DNA of 45,193 nucleotides from Saccharopolyspora oryzae (GTDB taxonomy: Bacteria; Actinomycetota; Actinomycetes; Mycobacteriales; Pseudonocardiaceae). The DNA lies in assembly GCF_027853915.1 (NCBI RefSeq), contig NZ_JAQGLA010000064.1, positions 1 to 45,193 on the forward strand. The letters run 5' to 3'. Positions within the stretch are counted from its first letter, which is position 1, and the number at the start of each line of letters is the position of its first letter. The notes beneath the pieces are model-generated. The model was not told where the DNA came from, did no database searches, and saw only the letters and a list, made by a program, of their open reading frames with translations. A program made the position numbers and the translations under genes. Of the stretch, positions 1-7,638 are shown piece by piece.

Positions 1-324
1 GTGTCTCAGTCCCAGTGTGGCCGGTCACCCTCTCAGGCCGGCTACCCGTCGTCGCCTTGGTAGGCCATTACCCCACCAACAAGCTGATAGGCCGCGGGCT
101 CATCCTGCACCGCCGGAACTTTCCACACCAAACCATGCGGTCCGATGTCGTATCCGGTATTAGACCCCGTTTCCAAGGCTTATCCCAGAGTGCAGGGCAG
201 ATTGCCCACGTGTTACTCACCCGTTCGCCACTCATCCACACCCGAAGGTGCTTCAGCGTTCGACTTGCATGTGTTAAGCACGCCGCCAGCGTTCGTCCTG
301 AGCCAGGATCAAACTCTCCAACAA
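1..324 (-). rRNA. rrs: 16S ribosomal RNA, 5' part (partial, runs off the window)
   Basis: The minus strand reads the universal 16S 5' segment AGAGTTTGATCCTGGCTCAG (its first base at 317), followed by the actinobacterial GACGAACGCTGGCGGCGTGC continuation. The conserved helix around E. coli position 330, whose complement begins GTGTCTCAGTCCCAGTGTGG, lies at the window edge. Counting back seven bases from the AGAG block places the mature 5' end near 324. Only about the first fifth of the gene is present; the remaining 16S and any 23S and 5S genes lie outside the window to the left. Confidence 0.97.
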
Positions 325-459
325 TGCTTTGTTGAAACAATCCCAGCAGACACTCACACAAACCCCACAGGGTTTGGAGCGTCATACTCAAAGAAACCAC
401 CAACCACAACACACAGGTCATGGTCGGGGGCATAAAAGAACACTAACCAAAACAGTCCG

Positions 460-482
460 CTGTTGAGTTCTCAAAGAACACA
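460..482 (-). promoter_or_regulatory. Pre-rRNA leader element upstream of 16S
   Basis: On the minus strand this reads TGTGTTCTTTGAGAACTCAA followed by CAG, about 135 bases before the mature 16S 5' end. This TTGAGAACTCAACAG-type block is commonly seen in leaders of actinobacterial rRNA operons, where it lies in the region used for antitermination or RNase III processing. The identification is from pattern memory. The block is partly self-complementary (TTCTTTGAGAA), consistent with a processing stem. Confidence 0.6.
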
Positions 483-561
483 CCCACACCATCACCCACA
501 ACCAATTCCAGGCCGTGAAGCTCCGGGGAGCATTTCCTCTGTTCGCTTTCTTGTGCCGGTA

Positions 562-602
562 ACTCTAGCAGGCCCGTTTTCCCGGTGAATCAGGGGGGTC
601 AA
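562..602 (-). promoter_or_regulatory. Candidate rRNA promoter
   Basis: Reading the minus strand, a TAGAGT -10 box (562-567) is preceded by 16 bases and a TTCACC -35-like box (584-589); a second, better -35-like TTGACC lies at 597-602 but is too far from this -10. The site lies about 240 bases before the 16S 5' end. Actinomycete rRNA operons usually carry several tandem promoters. The rest of 600-1000 is comparatively AT-rich and has further weak candidates, such as TTGAAA with TTGATA 18 bases downstream near 660-690, which I cannot rank. Confidence 0.4.
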
Positions 603-1004
603 CTTCCGTTGTCCCGATCCCGTTTCGTTATCACCCGGATACCGAACCAGCTCTGAAGTTATCAACCGCGAAGCGAATCGCATTTTCAAAGTCTTCATTT
701 CCGAAGCCACACCAGGCTACCACTCGATTGTGGAGACCGGGTTTTGACCCCGCGCCAGGCCCGGTCCGGTTTTCCCGGCCCGTGTCGCGCTGACCTGGAT
801 AACTTTACACACCCCGAAACACCCCCTGAACACCACCCCCCTCAAAGGTCATCATCGCTGGTCAAGGGCGGTTTTCCGGACTCGTCGGCCGGATCGGCGC
901 GGACCGGGGTCGATGTCCACGTTCGTGTGGTCCTGCTTCTTTGCCGCGATTCCCCTCGTTCGCGCAGGTAGCCTGCCAGGCGATCGTCAGAACGGGGGTA
1001 CGCA

Positions 1005-1205
1005 GTGGACTCGACGCCGATCTACACCGAGCTGCAGAAGACTCTGGTGGACCCGGAGGACCGCAACTGGGGTCCTAGTTCCCCGCCGGAGTTCGCGGCT
1101 GCGCTGACCGAACGCGTCGAGCGCCCCAAGGCCGAGTCGAAGAAGGCTGCGCGCACGGGTCCCGCTCAGCGCGCTCGTTCCCGTCGTCACCGGGCCGAGG
1201 ACTGA
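1005..1205 (+). CDS. Small hypothetical protein (66 aa)
   Basis: A GTG start is preceded by GGGGG at 994-998, six bases away. The protein is short and soluble: residues 1-35 contain acidic and aromatic positions (YTELQKTL, EDRNWGPSSPPEF), and the last 25 residues are strongly basic (KKAARTGPAQRARSRRHR). No signal peptide or membrane segment is visible, and I recognise no domain. It stands alone between the rRNA promoter region and the convergent ABC transporter operon, whose last gene ends only eight bases away. The clear ribosome-binding site and typical third-position GC make it likely to be real; a basic tail could mean nucleic-acid or ribosome contact, which is a guess. Confidence 0.6.
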   Translation: MDSTPIYTELQKTLVDPEDRNWGPSSPPEFAAALTERVERPKAESKKAARTGPAQRARSRRHRAED

Positions 1206-1213
1206 GCTCGGCG

Positions 1214-2800
1214 TCAGCCGGCCAGGCGGCGTTCGCGCTGTCGGACCGGGTCCGGGACCGGGGCCGCCGCCAGGAGTCGGCGGGTGTACTCGTGCTGCGG
1301 GGCCCCCAGCACTCGTGCCCGGTCTCCTCGTTCCACGACCTTTCCCCGGTGCATCACCGCCACGCGGCGCGCGAGCAGGTTGACCACCGCCAGGTCGTGG
1401 CTGATGAACAGGCAGCTGAAGTTCAGCCTGGCCTGCAGGGACTGGAACAGCTCCAGCACCGCGTCCTGCACTGATACGTCGAGGGCGCTGGTCGGTTCGT
1501 CGGCGATCAGGAGTTCCGGTTCGAGGGCCAGCGCTCGGGCGATGCTCACGCGCTGCCGCTGTCCTCCGGAGAGTTCGTGCGGATAGCGCTGGCGCTTGGA
1601 AGCCCCGAGTTCGACCGCGTCCAGGAGTTCGTCGACGCGTTTGTCGAGTTCCCGGCCTCTCGCGGCGCGATGCAGGCGGAGTGGTTCGGCAATGCTCGCG
1701 GCGATGGTCATCCGCGGATCCAGGGACGAGCCCGGGTCTTGGAAGACGATGCCGATGTTCCGGCGGAGCGGGCGCAGGCGGCGGGCGGACAGGGTGCTGA
1801 TGTCCTGGCCGTTGAGCACGACGCGACCTTCGGTCGGGGTCAGCAGGCGGGCCGCGCACTTCCCCACGGTCGACTTCCCGGAGCCGGACTCGCCGACCAG
1901 GGCCAGGACCTCGCCGCGGTCGATGTGCAGGGAGACGCCGTCCACCGCTCGCTGGTCGCCGTAGCTGACCACCAGGTCTTCGACGGCGAGCACCGGATCG
2001 GCGGGTGCGGGCTCCTGCGACTCCCCCACCTCGAGCTTGGGCACCGCGGCGAGCAGTGCTCCGGTGTACTCGTGCTGGGGCGCGCGGAAGAGGTCGTCGA
2101 CTGCGGCCTGCTCGACCACCTCGCCCCGGTACATCACGACCACCCGGTCCGCGAGGTCGGCGACGACGCCCATGTCGTGGGTGATCAGCAGGATCGTCGT
2201 GCCCAAGCGTTCGCGCAGGTCTCGGAGCAGGGCCAGGATCTCGGCCTGCACGGTCACGTCCAGGGCGGTGGTCGGTTCGTCGGCGATCAGCACCTTCGGT
2301 TCGCAGGCCAGCGCCATCGCGATCATCACGCGCTGCCGCTGCCCGCCGGAGAGCTGGTGCGGGTAGTGCTTCAGACGCCGCGACGGTTCCGGGATGCCGA
2401 CCAGGTCGAGCAGTTCCACCGCGCGCTCGCGGGCGTTCACGTCGGGATCGCTGTGCAGGCGGATGGCTTCGACGAGCTGCCAACCGATGGTGAACACCGG
2501 GTTCAGCGAGGTCATCGGCTCCTGGAAGATCATCGCGATGTCCTTGCCGCGGGCTCGGCGCAGGTCCTGCTCGCCCAGCTCGACACCGTCGAGCTCGATG
2601 CGGCCGGTGATCTCGGCGGTGCGCGGGAGCAGGCCGAGCGCGGACATCGCGGTCACGCTCTTGCCCGAGCCCGATTCGCCGACCACGGCCAGGACCTCAC
2701 CGGGCGCGATGCCGAAGCTGACGCCGCGCACCGCGTCGGTCGTGCCGTCCTCGGTGCGGAAGCGCACCCGGAGGTCGGTGAAGGAAAGGACGTCGCTCAT
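1214..2800 (-). CDS. Fused double ATP-binding protein of a peptide-type ABC transporter
   Basis: This 528-aa protein powers uptake by the Dpp/Opp-type transporter encoded upstream. Two complete ABC domains sit in tandem: Walker A GESGSGKS at residues 41-48 and again at 303-310, LSGGQRQR signatures (first at 150-157), and Walker B LIADEP in both halves. Each half has the extra C-terminal HEYT segment typical of oligopeptide/dipeptide ATPases. Most bacteria encode these halves as two genes (DppD and DppF), so this is a fusion, as in GsiA-like proteins. The ATG start overlaps the stop of the preceding permease by four bases, implying translational coupling. Substrate (peptide, glutathione, nickel) cannot be told from sequence alone. 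Confidence 0.93.
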   Translation of the reverse strand: MSDVLSFTDLRVRFRTEDGTTDAVRGVSFGIAPGEVLAVVGESGSGKSVTAMSALGLLPRTAEITGRIELDGVELGEQDLRRARGKDIAMIFQEPMTSLNPVFTIGWQLVEAIRLHSDPDVNARERAVELLDLVGIPEPSRRLKHYPHQLSGGQRQRVMIAMALACEPKVLIADEPTTALDVTVQAEILALLRDLRERLGTTILLITHDMGVVADLADRVVVMYRGEVVEQAAVDDLFRAPQHEYTGALLAAVPKLEVGESQEPAPADPVLAVEDLVVSYGDQRAVDGVSLHIDRGEVLALVGESGSGKSTVGKCAARLLTPTEGRVVLNGQDISTLSARRLRPLRRNIGIVFQDPGSSLDPRMTIAASIAEPLRLHRAARGRELDKRVDELLDAVELGASKRQRYPHELSGGQRQRVSIARALALEPELLIADEPTSALDVSVQDAVLELFQSLQARLNFSCLFISHDLAVVNLLARRVAVMHRGKVVERGDRARVLGAPQHEYTRRLLAAAPVPDPVRQRERRLAG

Positions 2801-3666
2801 CGGTTCCCCTTCGGGTCCAGGGCGTCCCGCAGGCCGTCGCCGAGCAGGTTGAAGCCGAGGGTGGCGAGCACGACCGCGATGCCGGGGAAGACCACCAGCC
2901 ACGGGGCCTGCGCGAAGTAGGTCTGCGCGGACGAGAGCATCACGCCCAGCGACGGGGTGGGCGGTTGGACGCCGAGGCCCAGGAAGGACAGCAGCGCTTC
3001 GCCGATGATGGCCTGCGGGATCGCCACGGTGATCTGCACGAGCAGCGCGTTGACCGAGTTCGGCAGGATGTGCCGGAACATCGCCGTGGTGCCGCGAGCG
3101 CCGGCCGCGACGCTGGCGGTCACGTAGTCCTCGCCCGCCAACCGCAGGGTTTCGCCGCGCACCACCCTGATCAGGTTCGGCACCTGGGACAGGCCGATCG
3201 CGATGGCCGCGTTCAGCATCGACGCGCCGAGCACCGCGGCGAGCCCGACGGCCAGGACCAGGAACGGGAAGGCCAGCAGGGTGTCGGTGATGCGGGAGAC
3301 GACGGAGTCGACGATGCCGCGGAAGTACCCGGCGACCAGGCCCAGCGGCACCGCCACCACGACCGCGAGCAGCACCGACAGCACGCCCACCACGATCGAC
3401 GCGCGGATGCCGTAGAAGACGCGGGCGAGCTGGTCGCGGCCGAGCTCGTCGCTGCCCAGCGGCGCGGCCAGCGACGGCTGCTGCAGGACGTGGTCGAAGT
3501 TCACCGCGGCCGGGTCGGCCGGTGCGATCAGCGGCGCGGCCAGCGCGACCAGCACGAACAGCACCGACAGGACGAGGCCGACGACACCGGTGCGGTGCCG
3601 CAGGAGGCGGCTCAGCACGCGGCGGGATCCGCTCACGCGGGGCAGGTCTGCGACCGGCTGGGTCAT
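2797..3666 (-). CDS. ABC transporter permease, DppC-like
   Basis: A 289-aa inner-membrane permease. The N-terminal segment after about residue 20 (LLRHRTGVVGLVLSVLFVL) is the first membrane helix, followed by a periplasmic loop with the family phrase HVLQQPSLAAPLGSDELGRD. The cytoplasmic EAA loop reads ASVAAGARGTTAMFRHILPN, where it would contact the ATPase. The start ATG overlaps the upstream permease stop by four bases and the stop overlaps the ATPase start by four, so translation of the three genes is coupled. Length and order match DppC/OppC. It pairs with the upstream permease to form the translocation pore. Confidence 0.93.
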   Translation of the reverse strand: MTQPVADLPRVSGSRRVLSRLLRHRTGVVGLVLSVLFVLVALAAPLIAPADPAAVNFDHVLQQPSLAAPLGSDELGRDQLARVFYGIRASIVVGVLSVLLAVVVAVPLGLVAGYFRGIVDSVVSRITDTLLAFPFLVLAVGLAAVLGASMLNAAIAIGLSQVPNLIRVVRGETLRLAGEDYVTASVAAGARGTTAMFRHILPNSVNALLVQITVAIPQAIIGEALLSFLGLGVQPPTPSLGVMLSSAQTYFAQAPWLVVFPGIAVVLATLGFNLLGDGLRDALDPKGNR

Positions 3667-4622
3667 GCCGCACCTCCACGGACCCTGATTCGCGGATCCA
3701 CCACCGAATAGAGCAGGTCGACCAGCAGGTTCACCGCGATGTAGCCGACCGCGCTGACCAGCACCGCGGCCTGGACGACCGGGTAGTCGCGGGTGAACAC
3801 GGCATCGACCATCAATTTGCCGAAGCCCGGCAGCACGAAGATCTGCTCGGTGACCACCGCGCCGGAGATCAGCGTGCCCAGCTGCAGGCCGAGGATGGTC
3901 AGCACGGTGATCAGGCTGTTGCGCAGGCCGTGGATGGCGACGACGCGCCGCTCCCCCGCTCCCTTCGCGCGTGCGGTGCGCACGTAGTCGGAGTTCAGGG
4001 CGTCCAACATGGACGATCGCATCTGCCGCATCAGCACCGCGGCCAGGCCGCTGCCCAGCACGAACGCCGGCATGATCAGCCGTTCCAGGTTGCCCAGCGG
4101 TGACTCGGTGAACGGGACGAACCCCGAGGCGGGCAGCACGCCGAGGCCGACGGCGAAGACGAGCACGCACATCAGGCCGAGCCAGAAGTTCGGGATGGAC
4201 AGGCCGAACAGCGACACCCCGTTGCCCAGCCAGTCCAGCGGTCCCCCGCGGCGGACCGCCGCGAGCACTCCGGTGGTCAGACCGATCAGCGCGGCGAAAA
4301 GCATGCTCAGCAGCGCCAGTTCGAGGGTGACCGGCAGTCGGCTGAGGATGGTTTCGCCGATCGGCAGTCCGGTTTGCGCCGAGTCGCCGAAGTCGCCCTG
4401 CAGCGCGCGGCCGATCCAGGTCGCGTACTGCACGTAGATCGGTTCGTCGAGCAGGTAGGACTGGCGGATCTGCTCGATCGCGGCGTCGTCGGCTTCGGCT
4501 CCGGCCAGCGCGACGGCCGGGTCGCCCGGGAGCGCGCGCAGGCCCGCGAACACGACGAGGGAAACGAGCACCAGCGTCACCAGGGACTGCAGGACGCGGT
4601 TGAGCGCGTAGCTGCGCAGCAT
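3663..4622 (-). CDS. ABC transporter permease, DppB-like
   Basis: A 319-aa permease starting MLRSYALNRVLQSLVTLVLV, the standard DppB/OppB N-terminus with a first helix containing the conserved R-L-P-GDPA region (LRALPGDPAVALAG). The EAA-loop region reads SDYVRTARAKGAGERRVVAI, giving the ATPase contact. It follows the binding protein gene with a single base between stop and start, and overlaps the next permease by four bases. Together with the other three genes it makes a complete importer for peptides or similar solutes. Confidence 0.93.
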   Translation of the reverse strand: MLRSYALNRVLQSLVTLVLVSLVVFAGLRALPGDPAVALAGAEADDAAIEQIRQSYLLDEPIYVQYATWIGRALQGDFGDSAQTGLPIGETILSRLPVTLELALLSMLFAALIGLTTGVLAAVRRGGPLDWLGNGVSLFGLSIPNFWLGLMCVLVFAVGLGVLPASGFVPFTESPLGNLERLIMPAFVLGSGLAAVLMRQMRSSMLDALNSDYVRTARAKGAGERRVVAIHGLRNSLITVLTILGLQLGTLISGAVVTEQIFVLPGFGKLMVDAVFTRDYPVVQAAVLVSAVGYIAVNLLVDLLYSVVDPRIRVRGGAA

Positions 4623-4623
4623 C

Positions 4624-6237
4624 TCAACTCCCGGACTCGACGCGACCCGCGGTCTTCAGCCGCATGATCCCGTCGGGGTAGACCTCGACACCGGCCATGC
4701 CTTTGGTGTGCGCGGTGTAGTACTGCTGGCGGTAGAGGTAGATGACGTTGTTGCGCTGCTGCAGCTGCTGGACGACCTGCTCGTAGAGCTGGCGGCGGCG
4801 GTCGGTGTTCCGCTCGGCGGCGGCCTGCTCGATCAGCGCGTCGGTCTCCGGCGTCGAGTAGCCGCTGTAGTTCTGCGCGGCTCCCGCCTGGTGCATGACG
4901 GTGATGTTGCCGTCCGGGTCGGGGCGGCCGGACCAGCCGATCAGGAAGGTCTGGAAGCGGCCCTTCTTGCCCGCGGAGATGGCGCTGGTGGATTCGCTGG
5001 GCCGCAGCACCACGTCGAAACCGGCTTCGGCGGCCATGGCCTGGATGACCTGGCCGACGCGGCTGGTGGTGGAGTCGTTCTGCAGCAGCAGCTCGACGCG
5101 CAGCGGGGTCTGCACGCCCGCTTCGGCGAGCAGCCGGCGGGCGCGGTTCACGTCGTGCGGTGGGCAGGCCTGCGTTGCGGGAGTGGCGAATTCGCTGGTC
5201 GGCGGGATGGGGCCGCACGCCGGTTGGTAGAGGCCGTTGAAGGCGATGCGGTTGAGCGTGTTGCGGTCGATGGACAGCGACAGCGCTTCGCGCACTCGCG
5301 GGTCGTCGGCCAGCGGTCCGTCGACGTGGCCGGGTTTGCCGTCGACGTTGCCGATGTTGACGGTGATGCCCATGTACTGGATCGACGGCTGGTTGAGCAG
5401 CACCAGGTCGTCCTCGCGGGACACGATCGGCACGTCCGGCGGGCCGACCTCCCAGACCACGTCGAACTCGCCGGAGCGCAGGTTGGCGATGCGGATGTTG
5501 TCGTCGGAGACCGCCTTGTAGATCAGCCGGTCCAGCCGCACCCGGTCGCGGTCGTAGTAGAACTCGCTGCGCTGCAACACGATCCGGTCCTGGGCGACGC
5601 GTTCGACGAAGCGGAACGGGCCGACGCAGACCGGGTCGTCGGAGAAGTTCTCGCCGAGCTCGTCCAGCTTCGCCGGGGACATGATCATGCCCGCGCGGTC
5701 GGCGAGGACGGTGGGCAGCGGGGCGGAGGGCCGCTTGAGCTTCAGCCGCACGGTGGCCGGGTCGACGACCTCGACGGAGTCGATCGCGGTGAGCTCGGAG
5801 CGGCGCCCCGAGGACGGCAGTTCGCGGTGCCGGTCCAGGCTTTTCTTCACCGCTGCCGCGTCGAACTCGGTGCCGTCGTTGAACAGCACGCCGGGGCGCA
5901 GCGGGATGGTCAGCTCGCGGCCGTCCGGGGAGCTGCGCGGGAGTTCAGCGGCGAGCTGCGGAACGGCCCGACCGGCCGGGTCGACGTCGTAGAGCTTCTC
6001 GCACATGCTGCTGAAGACCTGCCGGCCGGCCAGCGTGGTGGCCAGCGTCGGGTCCAGCTTGTCCGGCTCCTGGTCCAGCGCGATGACGGCTTCGCCGCCG
6101 CGCACCGTGGGCGCCTGCACCGAAGATCGCAGCTGACCGGCGGTCTGCTCGACGTCGACCAGCGGACTGCACCCGGTCGCGCTCACCGCCAAGGCCAGCA
6201 GGACCACCGGGGCACAACGTCCGAACCGCGTCGTCAC
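4624..6237 (-). CDS. Extracellular solute-binding lipoprotein, family 5 (peptide/nickel type)
   Basis: A 537-aa substrate-binding protein. It begins with basic residues, a hydrophobic stretch (PVVLLALAVSA) and a lipobox ATGC, so it should be lipid-anchored on the outer face of the membrane. The body has family-5 landmarks: LDPTLATTLAGRQVFSSMCE, the PLRPGVLFNDGTEFDAAAVK block, and DPRVREALSLSIDR. A GTG at 6237 is chosen because GGGAGG lies just upstream; the reading frame extends to a TTG at 6264 without a better site. It is the first gene of the four-gene operon. The ligand is unknown; peptides are the most common for this family in actinomycetes. Confidence 0.92.
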   Translation of the reverse strand: MTTRFGRCAPVVLLALAVSATGCSPLVDVEQTAGQLRSSVQAPTVRGGEAVIALDQEPDKLDPTLATTLAGRQVFSSMCEKLYDVDPAGRAVPQLAAELPRSSPDGRELTIPLRPGVLFNDGTEFDAAAVKKSLDRHRELPSSGRRSELTAIDSVEVVDPATVRLKLKRPSAPLPTVLADRAGMIMSPAKLDELGENFSDDPVCVGPFRFVERVAQDRIVLQRSEFYYDRDRVRLDRLIYKAVSDDNIRIANLRSGEFDVVWEVGPPDVPIVSREDDLVLLNQPSIQYMGITVNIGNVDGKPGHVDGPLADDPRVREALSLSIDRNTLNRIAFNGLYQPACGPIPPTSEFATPATQACPPHDVNRARRLLAEAGVQTPLRVELLLQNDSTTSRVGQVIQAMAAEAGFDVVLRPSESTSAISAGKKGRFQTFLIGWSGRPDPDGNITVMHQAGAAQNYSGYSTPETDALIEQAAAERNTDRRRQLYEQVVQQLQQRNNVIYLYRQQYYTAHTKGMAGVEVYPDGIMRLKTAGRVESGS

Positions 6238-6374
6238 CGCGCCTCCCGCCGGCAAGAGGGGCAAAACGCGGAAACCGTATTAGTCCGTCGGTGCCGTGTC
6301 CACAGTCCGTGATCATTCCGGCACCGAAAGCCATCGGTGCGGCGGCGGTTCGCCGAACCGCCGCGCGGGCGCGA

Positions 6375-6821
6375 TCAGTCGACGGCGGAGGAGAACAGCG
6401 GCAGCGAGACCGAGGGGGCCTGGGCCGGTTCCTTCGCCTCCACCTGCTCCGGCGGGGCCGGGTCGAAGCGCGGCTCGGATTCGACGACCTCGGGCTCCGG
6501 CTGCTCGGGCTGCTCGACGGCCTTCTTGTTGAGGGCCTCGCGGGTGCGCTGGGCGGCGCCGCGGATCTGCTCGGTCAGCTGCTTGTTGGCGCGCCGGGTC
6601 TGCTCCTCCTCGCGCTCCTGCTGACGAGCGGTGCGCGCGGGTGCCGGCTTCGGCTTGCGGGCCGCCTCGATGTACCGCGTGATGATCGCGCGCAACTCCT
6701 GCGCGTGCTCGTCGTTCAGGTCGATTTCGTACGTCACACCATCCAACGCGAAGGTAACGGTGTGGTTGGCTGGGGACCCGTCGATGTCGTCGACGAGTTC
6801 GACCTGAATCCGCTCGGCCAT
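6375..6821 (-). CDS. Lsr2 dimerisation-domain protein without the DNA-binding domain
   Basis: Residues 1-60 (start MAERIQVELVDDIDG) closely match the N-terminal oligomerisation domain of Lsr2, including FALDGVTYEIDL. After that the protein departs from Lsr2: a charged, probably helical stretch (ARQQEREEEQTRRANKQL) is followed by a Pro/Glu-rich acidic tail ending SLPLFSSAVD. The C-terminal DNA-binding helix pair and its R-G-R type minor-groove motif, present in the neighbour at 7185, are absent. Length is 148 aa against about 112 for Lsr2. It is transcribed divergently from that full-length paralogue. A plausible role is hetero-oligomerisation with Lsr2 to modulate it; this is inferred. Confidence 0.8.
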   Translation of the reverse strand: MAERIQVELVDDIDGSPANHTVTFALDGVTYEIDLNDEHAQELRAIITRYIEAARKPKPAPARTARQQEREEEQTRRANKQLTEQIRGAAQRTREALNKKAVEQPEQPEPEVVESEPRFDPAPPEQVEAKEPAQAPSVSLPLFSSAVD

Positions 6822-7184
6822 GATCACCTGTCTCGGGAACGTGCCCGCCTCGATCCGCGTGACTTGCAGGCAGGACCACTTCGGAGTCCCGCCCACGTTG
6901 TAGCACGTGGCATCTCAGTTGTCTCGTACTCAACCATAGAACAGCGGCCCCATCTGCCGATAACCGCCAGGCGGGTCGGTGTTGCGATCGTGCGGGTTGC
7001 GCGACGAACGCCGAACGCACCGTAACCGATCCGGGGCCAATCCGGGAAAGTAATGCATCGCACATCCGGAAAGACTCCGGCGGCGGGTGGAACATTCTTC
7101 GCGCGGTAGTTTATTGTTCGCTCGCTCTTCTCCGCACCTGCGGTGCGGAGAAGGAGGGGAATCGAGCCGGAATCGAGGGTTACC
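6822..7184. promoter_or_regulatory. Divergent intergenic region between the two Lsr2-type genes
   Basis: No gene is seen in these 363 bases. Two structures stand out. A perfect dyad CCACGT-N6-ACGTGG lies at 6893-6910, about 75 bases before the minus-strand gene. A perfect 12-bp stem with a TGC loop (5' arm CTTCTCCGCACC) lies at 7127-7153, ending about 30 bases before the plus-strand GTG, in what should be the lsr2 leader. The stretch before it (TAGTTTATTG near 7107) is AT-rich and could hold the plus-strand -10 box. Confidence 0.5.
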
Positions 7185-7529
7185 GTGGCGCAGAAAGTCA
7201 CCGTTCAGCTCGTCGACGATGTCGACGGCACGCAAGCCGAGACCACCGTCGAGTTCGCCTTGGACGGGGTGAGCTACGCAATTGACCTGTCCGCGGACAA
7301 TGCCGCGAAACTGCGCGACTCCCTGGCGTCTTTCGTGGCCAACGCCCGCAAGACGGGCGGCCGCAAGCGGACCGCCGCCAAGCCGGGCAAGGCGTCCAGC
7401 ACTCCGAGCACCGCGGACCGGGAACGCAACCAGGCCATTCGCGAATGGGCCCGGAATCAGGGCATGCAGGTTTCCGACCGGGGCCGCATTCCGGCCGAGA
7501 TCGTCGAGGCCTTCGACAACGCTCAGTGA
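7185..7529 (+). CDS. lsr2: Lsr2 family nucleoid-associated protein
   Basis: A 114-aa protein with the complete Lsr2 plan. Residues 1-60 form the oligomerisation domain (VAQKVTVQLVDDVDG and FALDGVSYAIDLS). A basic Ala/Lys/Arg linker follows (GGRKRTAAKPGKAS). The C-terminal DNA-binding domain reads REWARNQGMQVSDRGRIPAE, carrying the RGR minor-groove motif. Lsr2 is the actinobacterial xenogeneic silencer that coats AT-rich DNA. The GTG start is chosen because the family begins MAQKV and because a GAGGG lies just upstream; the frame runs further back through the leader hairpin. Its downstream terminator is shared with ribokinase. Confidence 0.95.
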   Translation: MAQKVTVQLVDDVDGTQAETTVEFALDGVSYAIDLSADNAAKLRDSLASFVANARKTGGRKRTAAKPGKASSTPSTADRERNQAIREWARNQGMQVSDRGRIPAEIVEAFDNAQ

Positions 7530-7536
7530 GCGCCCG

Positions 7537-7580
7537 CACGGACGGCCGGTAAGAAGTCGGGACAAAACCGGCCGTCCGTG
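7537..7580. terminator. Bidirectional terminator between lsr2 and ribokinase
   Basis: A perfect 14-bp stem with arms CACGGACGGCCGGT and ACCGGCCGTCCGTG encloses a 16-base loop. It lies between the convergent stops of lsr2 (7529) and ribokinase (7639). There is no T-run, as is usual for terminators in high-GC actinomycetes. Confidence 0.75.
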
Positions 7581-7638
7581 AATCGTCCGACGGCTCCTCG
7601 TGCCGAGCGCCGGACTCCACCATTTGAAGGCGCGTGCC

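Noticed and set aside
860..865. TTGACC box on the minus strand as an rRNA promoter -35
   Set aside because: No -10-like hexamer lies 16-19 bases downstream; the sequence there is a GGGGGGTGG run.
987..2483. Long open frame on the minus strand overlapping the fused ATPase gene
   Set aside because: Arg/Gly/Pro-rich translation typical of an out-of-frame reading of GC-rich DNA; the overlapping frame has complete ABC motifs.
1577..2920. 447-codon open frame on the plus strand
   Set aside because: It is antisense to the ATPase gene, and its protein is rich in His, Val, Asp and Gln with no domain pattern.
4708..6312. 534-codon open frame on the plus strand
   Set aside because: Antisense to the solute-binding lipoprotein gene, which has a signal peptide, lipobox and family motifs.
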